A stretch of DNA of 64,000 nt, taken from positions 1 through 64,000 of the forward strand of contig JANQNW010000023.1 in assembly GCA_028279375.1 (NCBI GenBank). Reading direction: 5' to 3'. This DNA is from Phycisphaerales bacterium. GTDB taxonomy: Bacteria; Planctomycetota; Phycisphaerae; Phycisphaerales; UBA1924. Each line of letters begins with the position of its first letter. The stretch's first letter is position 1. A model generated the notes under the pieces. It worked only from the letters and a program-made list of their open reading frames with translations. It did not search any database and was not told the origin of the DNA. Below, in pieces: positions 41,563 through 49,561 of the stretch. A program made the translations under genes and the position numbers.

Positions 41563-43836
41563 TCATGGCGTATCGAGGTCTCTCAGCATCGACTTCGCCT
41601 GCTCGACCTCCGGATGTCCAGCCCCGAGCAGACTCTCTCGAATCTCAAGAGCTTCGGTGAGGCGCTCCCGCCCCTCGCTGGTCTGCCCGCGCGTAACCAG
41701 GAGCTGGCCCTTACCTTGAAGCGCGTCAGCGAGCGCGACGCTGTCGAACTCCGCCGCGGACTCGAGAAGCGTGATCGACTCTGCATAGATTCGCTCGCCG
41801 TCATCGAGACGACCCGCCGTGACGAGGGCGCCCGCATAGCCATTCAGGGTCGTGCAGAAGAGCACCGTATTGTCGCCGGCGCCGGACGTCAGCGCCTGCA
41901 GACACTCCTCGTAGAGCGCAAGTGCCGCATCGATGTCGCCGCGCTGCAGCAGAATGTCAGCGAGCAGGGCGCGGCGAGCGATCACGAAGGCCGCCTCGTC
42001 AGACATCGCTCTGGCGTAGATGTCCAGGAGCTCCATCGCCAGCGACTCGGCCTCGTCAAGGCTTCCCTGCGCTCGTCTTAGTTCAATCAGGTTCTCGAGA
42101 ATCCCGGCGCGACGCAGCTCATCCTCCGGCGCCTGGCGCGCATGGAGGAAGATCGCTTCCGACATGGCGTCTTCAGCCTCATCGAGTCTCCCGGCCTCCG
42201 TCATAACCGTGCCCATGAGATGAAGCAGGCGCACGAGCTCCGGATCATTCGTGTCGCCAAGCGATCTTCGCAGCGCCAGAGCTGTCTGGAGATGCTTCAG
42301 GGCCTCGTTGTAGTCGCCGTGCGTGTAGTAGACGCGCCCGAATTCCTCGTGCACCTGGGCCCGCGCTGCGGGCTCGTCGCGCAGCTCCGCGTTGAGTTGA
42401 TCGCTGGCTCGCTCGAGAAACGCATGGAAACTCTCTCGTGAGCCCATCGCGGCGGGATCGGCCAGACTCAGCACCTGCGCCGTGTACGCATTGATCCGCT
42501 CGGCGCGCTGACGCGCATCCTCCGCGCGCTGACGCTCGCCGGACGCGATGTTCGCCTGCCAGATCGTCGTAATCGCGCCGACCACAAGCACGATCGCGAT
42601 TGCGAGCGCCGCGATCGACGCCGTGCGATGGCGGCGCAGGAACTTCGTAATTCGATAGGTCGCTGTATCGCGGCGCGCCAGAACCGGCAGGCCGGCGAGA
42701 AACCTCCGGAGATCCTCATTGAACTGCTCCACCGAGCTGTATCTGCGATCCGGGTTCTTCTGCAGCGCTTTCATGACGATCCAGTCGAGATCGCCGGCGA
42801 GCATGCGCTTCAGCCGCTCCGGCGTGGCGCCGCGCCGCAGCGCGATCTCATGGGCGTCGGGATCCTCCGCGCCGACCTCCTCCGGTCGTTTGCGACGGAG
42901 GCTCTGTTGCTCCACCACGGCGCTTGGCAGCGCGGGATCCTCAAGCTCCAAGGCGCGCTCGATCTCGCCTGCGCTGCGCCCGCGAAGCTCCAGGGGCCTG
43001 CGCCCGGTCAGCAGCTCATAGAGCATCACGCCGAGCGAGTAGACATCTGTCGATGTCGTCACCGGCCGGCCCATCGCCTGCTCGGGGCTCGCATACTCCG
43101 GGGTCAGGAACCGGCGCGACGCCGCCGTCACCGTCAGTGGATTCGCGTTCTCATCATCACTGAGGATCTTCGCGAGCCCGAAATCGAGGAGCTTCGGTTC
43201 GCCGTCCTCAGAGATGACGATGTTCGCGGGCTTCAGATCCCGATGCACGACGAGGTTCTGGTGCGCATGCTGGACCGTCGCGCATACACGCCGGAAGATC
43301 TCGACGCGCTCAGGAATCGTGAGTTTGCGCTCGTCGCAGTGACGATCGATGCGCTCGCCTTGCAGGTACTCCATCACGATGTACGGGAGCCCATCAGCGG
43401 AGACGCCGCTCTCGAGGAATGACGCGATATTCGGATGCGCCAGATTCGCGAGCGTGCGCTGCTCGGTCCGGAATCTCGCGAGCACCTGCTCCGTGTCCAT
43501 GCCGCGCTTTACGACCTTGATCGCGACGCGCTGTTCGGCGCCGCCCAGTTCTCGCCTGCAGAGATACACCGTGCCCATGCCGCCAGCGCCGAGGCGCTCG
43601 ATGATCTCGTATGGGCCGATCGTGTCCCCCGGACGCCGATCATCGACCTCGGCGTCGCGTCGCCGCGGCGGATCGAGGAACTCGTGAGCGGCCTCATGTG
43701 CGGCGAGCAGGCCCCGCACTTCGGCGCGAAGTGCGCTGTCGCCCTCGCACCTGTCGTCGATAAAGGCGCGACGCTCCGCAGGCGATCGCTCTGTCGCCTC
43801 GGCGAAGATCTGCTTCACGGTCGTCCATCGATCCAA
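41563..43836 (-). CDS. Membrane Ser/Thr protein kinase with C-terminal TPR domain
   Basis: A 757-aa PknB-type kinase. The N-terminal acidic helical region is at about 1-68. The kinase domain is at about 74-380: glycine loop RLGAGGMGTVY, Lys107 (AIK), HRDLKPAN (198-205), DFG (218-220), APE replaced by PEYASPEQ. A single membrane helix is at about 406-426 (ASIAALAIAIVLVVGAITTIW), then a coiled-coil-like ERQRAEDARQRAERI. The external or periplasmic part has about seven TPR-type repeats (GRVYYTHGDYNEALKHLQTALAL and others). The start appears to be TTG 43836, since AGAGG lies about 6 nt upstream and no in-frame ATG or GTG gives the family N-terminus. Its neighbour is the ECF sigma factor, suggesting they form one signalling module. 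Confidence 0.92.
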   Translation of the reverse strand: MDRWTTVKQIFAEATERSPAERRAFIDDRCEGDSALRAEVRGLLAAHEAAHEFLDPPRRRDAEVDDRRPGDTIGPYEIIERLGAGGMGTVYLCRRELGGAEQRVAIKVVKRGMDTEQVLARFRTEQRTLANLAHPNIASFLESGVSADGLPYIVMEYLQGERIDRHCDERKLTIPERVEIFRRVCATVQHAHQNLVVHRDLKPANIVISEDGEPKLLDFGLAKILSDDENANPLTVTAASRRFLTPEYASPEQAMGRPVTTSTDVYSLGVMLYELLTGRRPLELRGRSAGEIERALELEDPALPSAVVEQQSLRRKRPEEVGAEDPDAHEIALRRGATPERLKRMLAGDLDWIVMKALQKNPDRRYSSVEQFNEDLRRFLAGLPVLARRDTATYRITKFLRRHRTASIAALAIAIVLVVGAITTIWQANIASGERQRAEDARQRAERINAYTAQVLSLADPAAMGSRESFHAFLERASDQLNAELRDEPAARAQVHEEFGRVYYTHGDYNEALKHLQTALALRRSLGDTNDPELVRLLHLMGTVMTEAGRLDEAEDAMSEAIFLHARQAPEDELRRAGILENLIELRRAQGSLDEAESLAMELLDIYARAMSDEAAFVIARRALLADILLQRGDIDAALALYEECLQALTSGAGDNTVLFCTTLNGYAGALVTAGRLDDGERIYAESITLLESAAEFDSVALADALQGKGQLLVTRGQTSEGRERLTEALEIRESLLGAGHPEVEQAKSMLRDLDTP

Positions 43837-44031
43837 GATGCGCCTCTTGTGGTTGCATGGAGGCCCCCGCGTCTATGGGTTGATCACCCGGGGGGCGCAG
43901 CGGGAGACTCATGAGCGGCTGGTATCAGAGAGGATACCCCTGCCGGACTCCTCGAAGGCCGTGAATTCCCTTGCTGGAGGCGATGGAGCCCGGCTACGAT
44001 CCGTCAGACCGTCCGATGCGGTCGCGCGATT

Positions 44032-44796
44032 ATGAGACGTCGTGGGTTCACCCTGATCGAACTTCTCGTGGTGATTGCGATCATTGCAGTCCTCATCGGG
44101 ATCGTCGCGCCTGCCCTTCGCGCCTCGCGCGAGTCTGCGCAGGTCGCAGTGGACCTCTCCCAACTCCATCAGACGCATCTTGATTTCGTGGCGTGGGCCG
44201 CGGACAACCAGGATCGCATCGTCAACGCGGGGGCGCCCGACGAGGAGAGTCGGCTCTCCAAGGAGTTCTACGGCGTTTACCACATGACGGAGCGCGGTTG
44301 GTCGAAGTACCTCAGCCAGGATGAACTCTGGCCCATGGTGCTGGCAGAATGGAATGGCGGCGCCGTCGGAAGACACTGGTATAGCTCGTACGAGCAGGAT
44401 GTCTTCGAAAAAGACGATGACACAGGCGCCTCAACTGCCCTCGATCTTTTCGGCTACGGCATGCCGACGGAGTACCGACTTGGCCTGACGATGCTCACGG
44501 AGGCGTACATCTGGGCGAATCCGGGCGCCGTGGCCAAGAAGCAGTGGGCGCGCGTGCATGCCCGCAAGGTGCGCTTCTCAGATGTCACCTATCCTTCGCG
44601 GAAGGGACTGCTCTTTCTGAACGACTGGCCGAAGGCGGAGAACGGCATGCACCATGTCGCGTTCGTCGATGGCTCTGTTCGGGTCCGTGATTTCGCGAAG
44701 GCCCGGCCGACAGCCGTCCCTCCGTTCCGAACGTCCTCAGAGCCGGGAATGCCCGTGGATAGCACGTTCAACGGCTATCTGGGCCTGGACTTCTGA
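44032..44796 (+). CDS. Prepilin-type protein (type II secretion-like pseudopilin)
   Basis: 254 aa. The N-terminus is RRRGFTLIELLVVIAIIAVL, the type IV prepilin signature with cleavage after Gly and Glu at mature +5. The following helix (to about residue 60) is the assembly core. The globular part (YSSYEQDVFEKDDDTG, GMPTEYRLGLTMLTEAYIW, HHVAFVDGSVRVRDF) ends in H-x-x-F-V-D-G-S, related to the H-x9-DG box of Planctomycetota pseudopilins (DUF1559-like). It would be inserted in the inner membrane and processed by a prepilin peptidase, which is not encoded here. ATG 44032 has no strong Shine-Dalgarno. It is divergent from the kinase. Confidence 0.85.
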   Translation: MRRRGFTLIELLVVIAIIAVLIGIVAPALRASRESAQVAVDLSQLHQTHLDFVAWAADNQDRIVNAGAPDEESRLSKEFYGVYHMTERGWSKYLSQDELWPMVLAEWNGGAVGRHWYSSYEQDVFEKDDDTGASTALDLFGYGMPTEYRLGLTMLTEAYIWANPGAVAKKQWARVHARKVRFSDVTYPSRKGLLFLNDWPKAENGMHHVAFVDGSVRVRDFAKARPTAVPPFRTSSEPGMPVDSTFNGYLGLDF

Positions 44797-44819
44797 GCCG
44801 ACTCGCCGACGCAGCGATC

Positions 44820-45177
44820 CCCTCCAATGCAAAAAAGCGGAGTCAGCATGGCCCCCGGTGCGTCCTTGTCTCGCATTTGAGAGAGACAACCAGATTGGAC
44901 CACTGGAAACCGTGTTCCTCCTGCTTCCTCCCGCGAGTTTGGGGAGGGGGCCCTTCATGGGTGAGGTGGTCCTGCGTCAGATTCACGGGACGCGACGCTG
45001 ACGACTCGAGATGCCTCCGGCGAGGCGGATCGGGCCAGTCCGGCAGATCGGCTCTTCGGCGAGAACGCATCGATTCCGGTCGATGCGTGTCGCCGACTCC
45101 GAGTATTCCCAAGTCTAAAGACGCATCAGTGCGTGGGCGCATCGGCGCGGTGCCGAGTTCGCATTGGTGCGTTTTTT
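44820..45177 (+). ncRNA. Candidate structured RNA or long 3' UTR ending in a terminator
   Basis: A compound hairpin joins TCGGCGA (45056-45062) and CGCATCGA (45066-45073) to TCGATGCG (45080-45087) and TCGCCGA (45090-45096): 15 paired bases around a 6-nt loop. It is preceded by GCCTC/GAGGC (45013-45026) and followed by the terminator. No known RNA family was recognised. The 5' boundary is arbitrary. Confidence 0.35.
45121..45177 (+). terminator. Intrinsic terminator
   Basis: ACGCATCAGTGCG (45121-45133) pairs over 13 bp, including two G-U, with CGCATTGGTGCGT (45160-45172). It has a 26-nt internal loop and is followed by six T. It probably ends transcription from the pseudopilin side. Confidence 0.7.
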
Positions 45178-45294
45178 CATGCGCGGTTCCGACTCGCCCT
45201 TGAGCATCCGATCTGCCGAAGATGAGAGTCGTCAGGCGCCTCAGGACGTAGCATGTATTGGCCCGATCAGGCGCTGATTCTCCAGGGAGGTCCG

Positions 45295-46209
45295 ATGGCC
45301 GTCTTGACGCAGTTCGCTCGATGCACCGCCAGCCTCGCACTTCTGACGTGTCTTGCGGCGCCAGTCGGAGCACAAGACGATCGTCGCGTCGAGGATCAGC
45401 CGGAGGGAGAACCGGCTGTGAGAGGGCAGGAGCGACTTCTCGTTGATGAGCAAGAGCTCCGAAGGGCAGGATTCGGTGCCACGCTTCTTCGCGAAGGAGC
45501 GCTGCTTCCGAAAGGGAAAGGGAGGCTCAGGAGCCTCGCCTCCGGTCATTGGGTCTTCGTGTTTGACCGAGACACCACGAGCGGTGTGCCGCTGCCTCCC
45601 ATGGTGCTGCTCCCCTGCATGAACCTCTCGGCGATGGAGCAGCTTGTCCAGGGTCGGGACGACGATGTTCGCTTCGTCATCAGCGGCCAGGTCTTTGTCT
45701 ACAAGGGGCGGAATTACCTGTTGCCGACGAGTCACGCCATCGAGACGCTCGATAAGGAGCCCGGCGAGGAGTCAGAGCCCGTCGAGGAGATTCCGCTGGG
45801 TGATCCCGACGACCCGCTCGTGGAGGATCTCATTCGTCAGCTGGAGGAGGCGACACCGCGTCGCAGAGAGATCGTGCCGCCGCCGGCTGGCGCGTCTGCG
45901 AGGCTGGGCCTGCGGCGAGAAGGGACGCTTCTGCGGCTCAGGAGGGGGCGTGTGTCGCCGACGGCGCGAGGGGAGTGGCTCTTCACGATCGACAATGACG
46001 TCGAGAGTCCGCTCGATGTCGACGCTCCGATGCGGCTCCTGCCCTGCCAGAACCTCGAAGGCGTCGAGGAGCTCATGGCCAGCTACAAGCACGAGCTGAC
46101 CTTCAAGATGAGCGGGCGGGTCTTCGTTTATGACGGCATGAACTACCTGCTTCCGACGATGTTCGTGGTCGATTTCGACCCCTCCTCGAACCTCGTGCTG
46201 GGGCAATAG
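45295..46209 (+). CDS. Secreted protein with an internally duplicated domain, function unknown
   Basis: A 304-aa exported protein. The signal peptide is at about 1-29 (ASLALLTCLAAPVGAQ). Two copies of a domain of about 90 residues follow (roughly 55-150 and 200-300). Both have an R-E-G-x-L-L start, a W-x-F-x-x-D core (GHWVFVFDRD; GEWLFTIDND), the P-M-x-L-L-P-C-x-N-L-x-x-x-E-x-L motif (MVLLPCMNLSAMEQL; MRLLPCQNLEGVEEL) and a C-terminal S-G-x-V-F-V-Y-x-G-x-N-Y-L-L-P (SGQVFVYKGRNYLLP; SGRVFVYDGMNYLLP). The middle linker is acidic. The conserved single Cys in each repeat could bind metal or pair. ATG 45295 has GGGAGG a few bases upstream. No homologue family is recalled. Confidence 0.8.
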   Translation: MAVLTQFARCTASLALLTCLAAPVGAQDDRRVEDQPEGEPAVRGQERLLVDEQELRRAGFGATLLREGALLPKGKGRLRSLASGHWVFVFDRDTTSGVPLPPMVLLPCMNLSAMEQLVQGRDDDVRFVISGQVFVYKGRNYLLPTSHAIETLDKEPGEESEPVEEIPLGDPDDPLVEDLIRQLEEATPRRREIVPPPAGASARLGLRREGTLLRLRRGRVSPTARGEWLFTIDNDVESPLDVDAPMRLLPCQNLEGVEELMASYKHELTFKMSGRVFVYDGMNYLLPTMFVVDFDPSSNLVLGQ

Positions 46210-46494
46210 GGCCCTGCAGGGGGTCTGGAGGCGGTCCGGATAAAGTCGCCACCTTCCCCGAATCGCCAGAACCGTCCACCTCGCCTAACGTCTTATCGGA
46301 GAGTGGCTCCGGAGGAGGAGCCTGTGCCCTGGTGTCGTGGCCGGGCCGTTTCCCGATTCCCGAGCAGAGTTAAGTTGGGGAATCTGGGGGTCGATGGTTG
46401 TTTGGCGAACTTCGGCGCCTTGGGCTGTTGTGCCTGAGCGCTTTGAAGTTTCTGTCCAGGCCGCGGCAAGCGTCGGGGCGGGGAGAGCTGATCA

Positions 46495-47118
46495 ATGTCG
46501 GCAAACGGAAGAGGCACAACGGACTGGTCTGGCAAGCAGGTTTTCACGACGGGAGAGGCGGCGGAAATCTGTCGCGTGAGCCAGCAGACCATCATTCGCT
46601 GTTTCGACAGCGGCAGGCTGAATGGATTCCGAGTTCCGGGCTCGCGCTTCAGGCGCATTCCGCGCGCCGAGTTGATCCGGTTCATGAAGGACAACGAGAT
46701 CCCGCTCGATTCGATCGAGGCCGGGAAGAAGCGGATCCTCGTCGTCGATGACGATCCCGAGATCGTGGAGCTCTTCCGCGACATCCTCGATCGGGATGGA
46801 CGATTCGAGGTCAAGTCGGCCGCCACCGGATACGACGCCGGCGCGCTGAGCGAGTCCTTCAAGCCGCACCTGATGATCCTGGACTACATGCTCCCGGACA
46901 TCAACGGCGATCTCGTTTGCCAGCGCGTTCGTGAAGGGGAGGAGCCGGCCGACACCCGCATCATCTTCGTCTCCGGCGTCGTCAACCAGGATGAGGTTGA
47001 TCGACTGCTTGGGGCGGGCGCGGATGACTTCATGAAGAAGCCATTCAATGTGGAGAAGTTGATGGCTCGAGTGGCCGAACTATTGGACATGCCGGCGGGC
47101 GCCGACGTTTCCAACTGA
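46495..47118 (+). CDS. Helix-turn-helix (MerR/excisionase-type) plus receiver domain response regulator
   Basis: 207 aa. An N-terminal HTH_17-like winged helix (about 15-68: QVFTTGEAAEICRVSQQTIIRCFDSGRLNGFRVPGSRFRRIP) is followed by a receiver domain (about 80-195): acidic pair Asp85/86 (VVDDDPE), phospho-acceptor Asp130 (LMILDYMLPD), Ser160 and Lys182 (MKKPF). All catalytic positions are intact. The domain order, DNA-binding first and receiver last, is the reverse of most response regulators. GGGAGAG 7 nt before ATG 46495. It is followed by an HDOD-histidine kinase and a degenerate receiver-GAF protein on the same strand, so it probably takes its phosphate from that kinase. Confidence 0.88.
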   Translation: MSANGRGTTDWSGKQVFTTGEAAEICRVSQQTIIRCFDSGRLNGFRVPGSRFRRIPRAELIRFMKDNEIPLDSIEAGKKRILVVDDDPEIVELFRDILDRDGRFEVKSAATGYDAGALSESFKPHLMILDYMLPDINGDLVCQRVREGEEPADTRIIFVSGVVNQDEVDRLLGAGADDFMKKPFNVEKLMARVAELLDMPAGADVSN

Positions 47119-47228
47119 GGCATCGGTCTGGACGTAGTCCGGGCGTGTTCTTCTCTCGAATGACACAGGACCGTCGGCTGTGATCGTGGCTGCGCCATCC
47201 GGCGCCATCAGGAGCCTCGTTCAGGTCA

Positions 47229-49532
47229 ATGGCGGTCGATCTCGATATCTCGCGCTCCCAACGCATTGAGCTGATCCTCCAGCAGGTGGACGCGCTGCCG
47301 ACGCTTTCGCCGGTGGCGATGCGTCTGCTCAAGATGTCGAGCGCCGACGATGTCGATATGGAGCAGCTGATCGCGCTCGTCGAGGCCGATGTCGCGCTGA
47401 CGAGTCGGCTCCTGTCGATGTGCCGCAGGTCGGACACTGGTCTCGGCGATCAGATCACAACGGTCTCGCGCGCTGTCGTGATGCTCGGCTACGAAGCTGT
47501 GCGGTCAGCGCTCCTGAGCGTGCACCTCTATGACATGATGTCCGAGGAGCAGCGCGCCGACGACCTGGCGGAATCCGATGAATCCGCCATCGGGACCATC
47601 GATCGGCGCGAACTCTGGCGGCATTCGATCGCCGTCGCATGCGCTGCGGAGATGATCGCCTCGCGCATGCCTGAAGAACATCTGACGATCTCACCGGACG
47701 AGGCGTTCGTGTGCGGACTGCTGCATGACCTCGGCAAGTACGCGCTCGACGCCATCCTGCCTCGTTCCTTTGCGCGTGTCGCCCGACTGGCGGACCAGGG
47801 ACAGGCGAATATCTCCGAGATCGAGCGCACGATCATCGGCGTTGACCATCATCTGGCCGGGAAGCGTCTCGCTGAACACTGGGGGCTTCCGCCTGCCTTC
47901 CAGGATGTAATCTGGCTGCACGGCCAGCGCTACACCACGCTGCCGGACCTCCCGCACCGAAGTGTGATCGCCATCGTGACTGTCGCTGACGCTGTCGCCC
48001 GCTCGCTGCACCTTGGCTGGTCCGGCAACTTCGCGCTCGAGCCGGATCTTGAGCGACTCTTCGAGGAAAATCGGATCAGTCCGGAGATCCTCCATCAGAT
48101 CGAGCGCGATCTGATTCGCCGCGTCGCTGAGCGCGCCAGCGACCTCGGACTCAATGACGAGGACGATGTTGATCTCGCATTCCGATGCGTCGCCACGGCC
48201 AACCGCCGCCTTGGCGCCATGAATCGCCAGATCCACGATCGCGCGCTCGACTCCGAACGGCAGGGTCGCGTGCTCGCTGCGATCTCAGCATTCCATCTCG
48301 ACGGCGCGCAGAGCCGCACGCTTCAGAACACTTTTGGTCGTGTCGCAGCGTCCGCAGCCAGCGTCTTCGGCGAGGGTTTCTTCACACTCATCCATCAGGC
48401 GCAGTCGGATCTTCCCTGGAGGATCTGTCGCTGCAGCAGCGATGGTCGCGCCCTTCGGAATCACCTGATGCCGCCGCCACCCGTCGCCGGCGGCGACCTG
48501 GCGCGCTTGGCCGACACGGCGCAGCTCAGCGCCGAGAGCGTTGGCCTGCTTCCCTGGCTGCAGGACTATCTCTTCGAGGCGGCGGATGTTCGACGCGTGT
48601 CGCTCATGCCGCTCGTGTGCAAATCCGATCGTCCGGCGGCGCTTCTTCATGATCGCGAGATCGATCCGAAGCTCCTGACGAGCCCGGCCCTGTCAGCGCT
48701 GACTTCCACATGGGGCGCCGCGATCGTCGCGGCTTCTCGACATGAGGGAATGCGCCGCCTCGGCGAGCAGCTTGCGGAAGCCAATCGCACGCTGACCGAG
48801 ACGCAGAGCCGGTTGACTGACGCGCAGTCCATGGCGCGCCTCGGTGAGATGGCGGCGGGCGCGGCGCACGAGATGAACAATCCGCTCACCGTGATCAGTG
48901 GGCGCAGCCAGTTGCTCGCGCAAAAACTGCATGACAAGGACACGAAGGCGGTGGCCAGAACGATCGCCAAGGCCGCCGGCCAGCTCAGCGAACTCATCAG
49001 CAGCCTGCATTTCTTCGCCAGTCCCCCGAAGCCCTTCAAGCGCACGACTGATCTACCGGACCTGATGTCTGAGATCGTTCGAAACGCGCGCAAGGAGAGG
49101 CTCTCGGACGAGCATGGCAAGCCGCCGGTAAAACTGATCGTGCATGGACCGCTGCCGCCGGCGCATATCGATCCAAAGCACATTTCCGACGCAACGACAG
49201 AACTGCTCCAGAACGCAATTGAGGCAGAGCCCCGGGGAATCGTCGAGCTTCGGGTTCAGACCGAGGCGCCTGATGGCCGACTGGTGATCGAAGTGAAGGA
49301 TGATGGTTGCGGCATGGACGAGCACACGCTCGCGCATGCGTGTGATCCCTTCTTCTCCCACAAGGAGGCTGGGAGACAGGCAGGTCTGGGTTTGGCTCGC
49401 GCGTCGAGACTCGTTGAGTTGCACGCGGGCCGGATCGAGTTCGAGAGCGACGAGGGAGGCGGGACCACCGCTCGGATCGTCATCCCGGACTGGAGAGCCC
49501 CTCGCGCTGGACCGTCCGAGATGGCGGCGTAG
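47229..49532 (+). CDS. HDOD-domain histidine kinase
   Basis: A 767-aa cytoplasmic protein without membrane segments. HDOD domain at about 10-265: DALPTLSPVAMRLLKM, His132 (LWRHSIAVA), the H-D pair at 166-167 (GLLHDLGK) and GVDHHLAGKRLAEHWGLP. A GAF-like region is at about 350-500 (FGRVAASAASVFGEGFFTLIHQ) with a C-terminal coiled coil. The kinase core follows: H-box MAAGAAHEMNNPLTVISG (His547), N-box TELLQNAIEA (Asn662), G1 DDGCG (691-695), F-box PFFSHK and G2 QAGLGLA. No receiver is attached. It is flanked by a receiver gene on either side. The sensory input is probably the HDOD/GAF part; the signal is unknown. Confidence 0.92.
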   Translation: MAVDLDISRSQRIELILQQVDALPTLSPVAMRLLKMSSADDVDMEQLIALVEADVALTSRLLSMCRRSDTGLGDQITTVSRAVVMLGYEAVRSALLSVHLYDMMSEEQRADDLAESDESAIGTIDRRELWRHSIAVACAAEMIASRMPEEHLTISPDEAFVCGLLHDLGKYALDAILPRSFARVARLADQGQANISEIERTIIGVDHHLAGKRLAEHWGLPPAFQDVIWLHGQRYTTLPDLPHRSVIAIVTVADAVARSLHLGWSGNFALEPDLERLFEENRISPEILHQIERDLIRRVAERASDLGLNDEDDVDLAFRCVATANRRLGAMNRQIHDRALDSERQGRVLAAISAFHLDGAQSRTLQNTFGRVAASAASVFGEGFFTLIHQAQSDLPWRICRCSSDGRALRNHLMPPPPVAGGDLARLADTAQLSAESVGLLPWLQDYLFEAADVRRVSLMPLVCKSDRPAALLHDREIDPKLLTSPALSALTSTWGAAIVAASRHEGMRRLGEQLAEANRTLTETQSRLTDAQSMARLGEMAAGAAHEMNNPLTVISGRSQLLAQKLHDKDTKAVARTIAKAAGQLSELISSLHFFASPPKPFKRTTDLPDLMSEIVRNARKERLSDEHGKPPVKLIVHGPLPPAHIDPKHISDATTELLQNAIEAEPRGIVELRVQTEAPDGRLVIEVKDDGCGMDEHTLAHACDPFFSHKEAGRQAGLGLARASRLVELHAGRIEFESDEGGGTTARIVIPDWRAPRAGPSEMAA

Positions 49533-49561
49533 CGTGCGGGGCGCAGGAGGAGGAGAGAGAC

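Larger units (their letters stand above)
44797..45294. other. Long intergenic region with structured RNA candidate and terminator
   Basis: About 500 bp without a coding frame of any credibility. It contains a pair of strong hairpins, a terminator at 45121-45177, and, beyond it, the leader of the next gene (GGGAGG just before ATG 45295). Confidence 0.6.
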
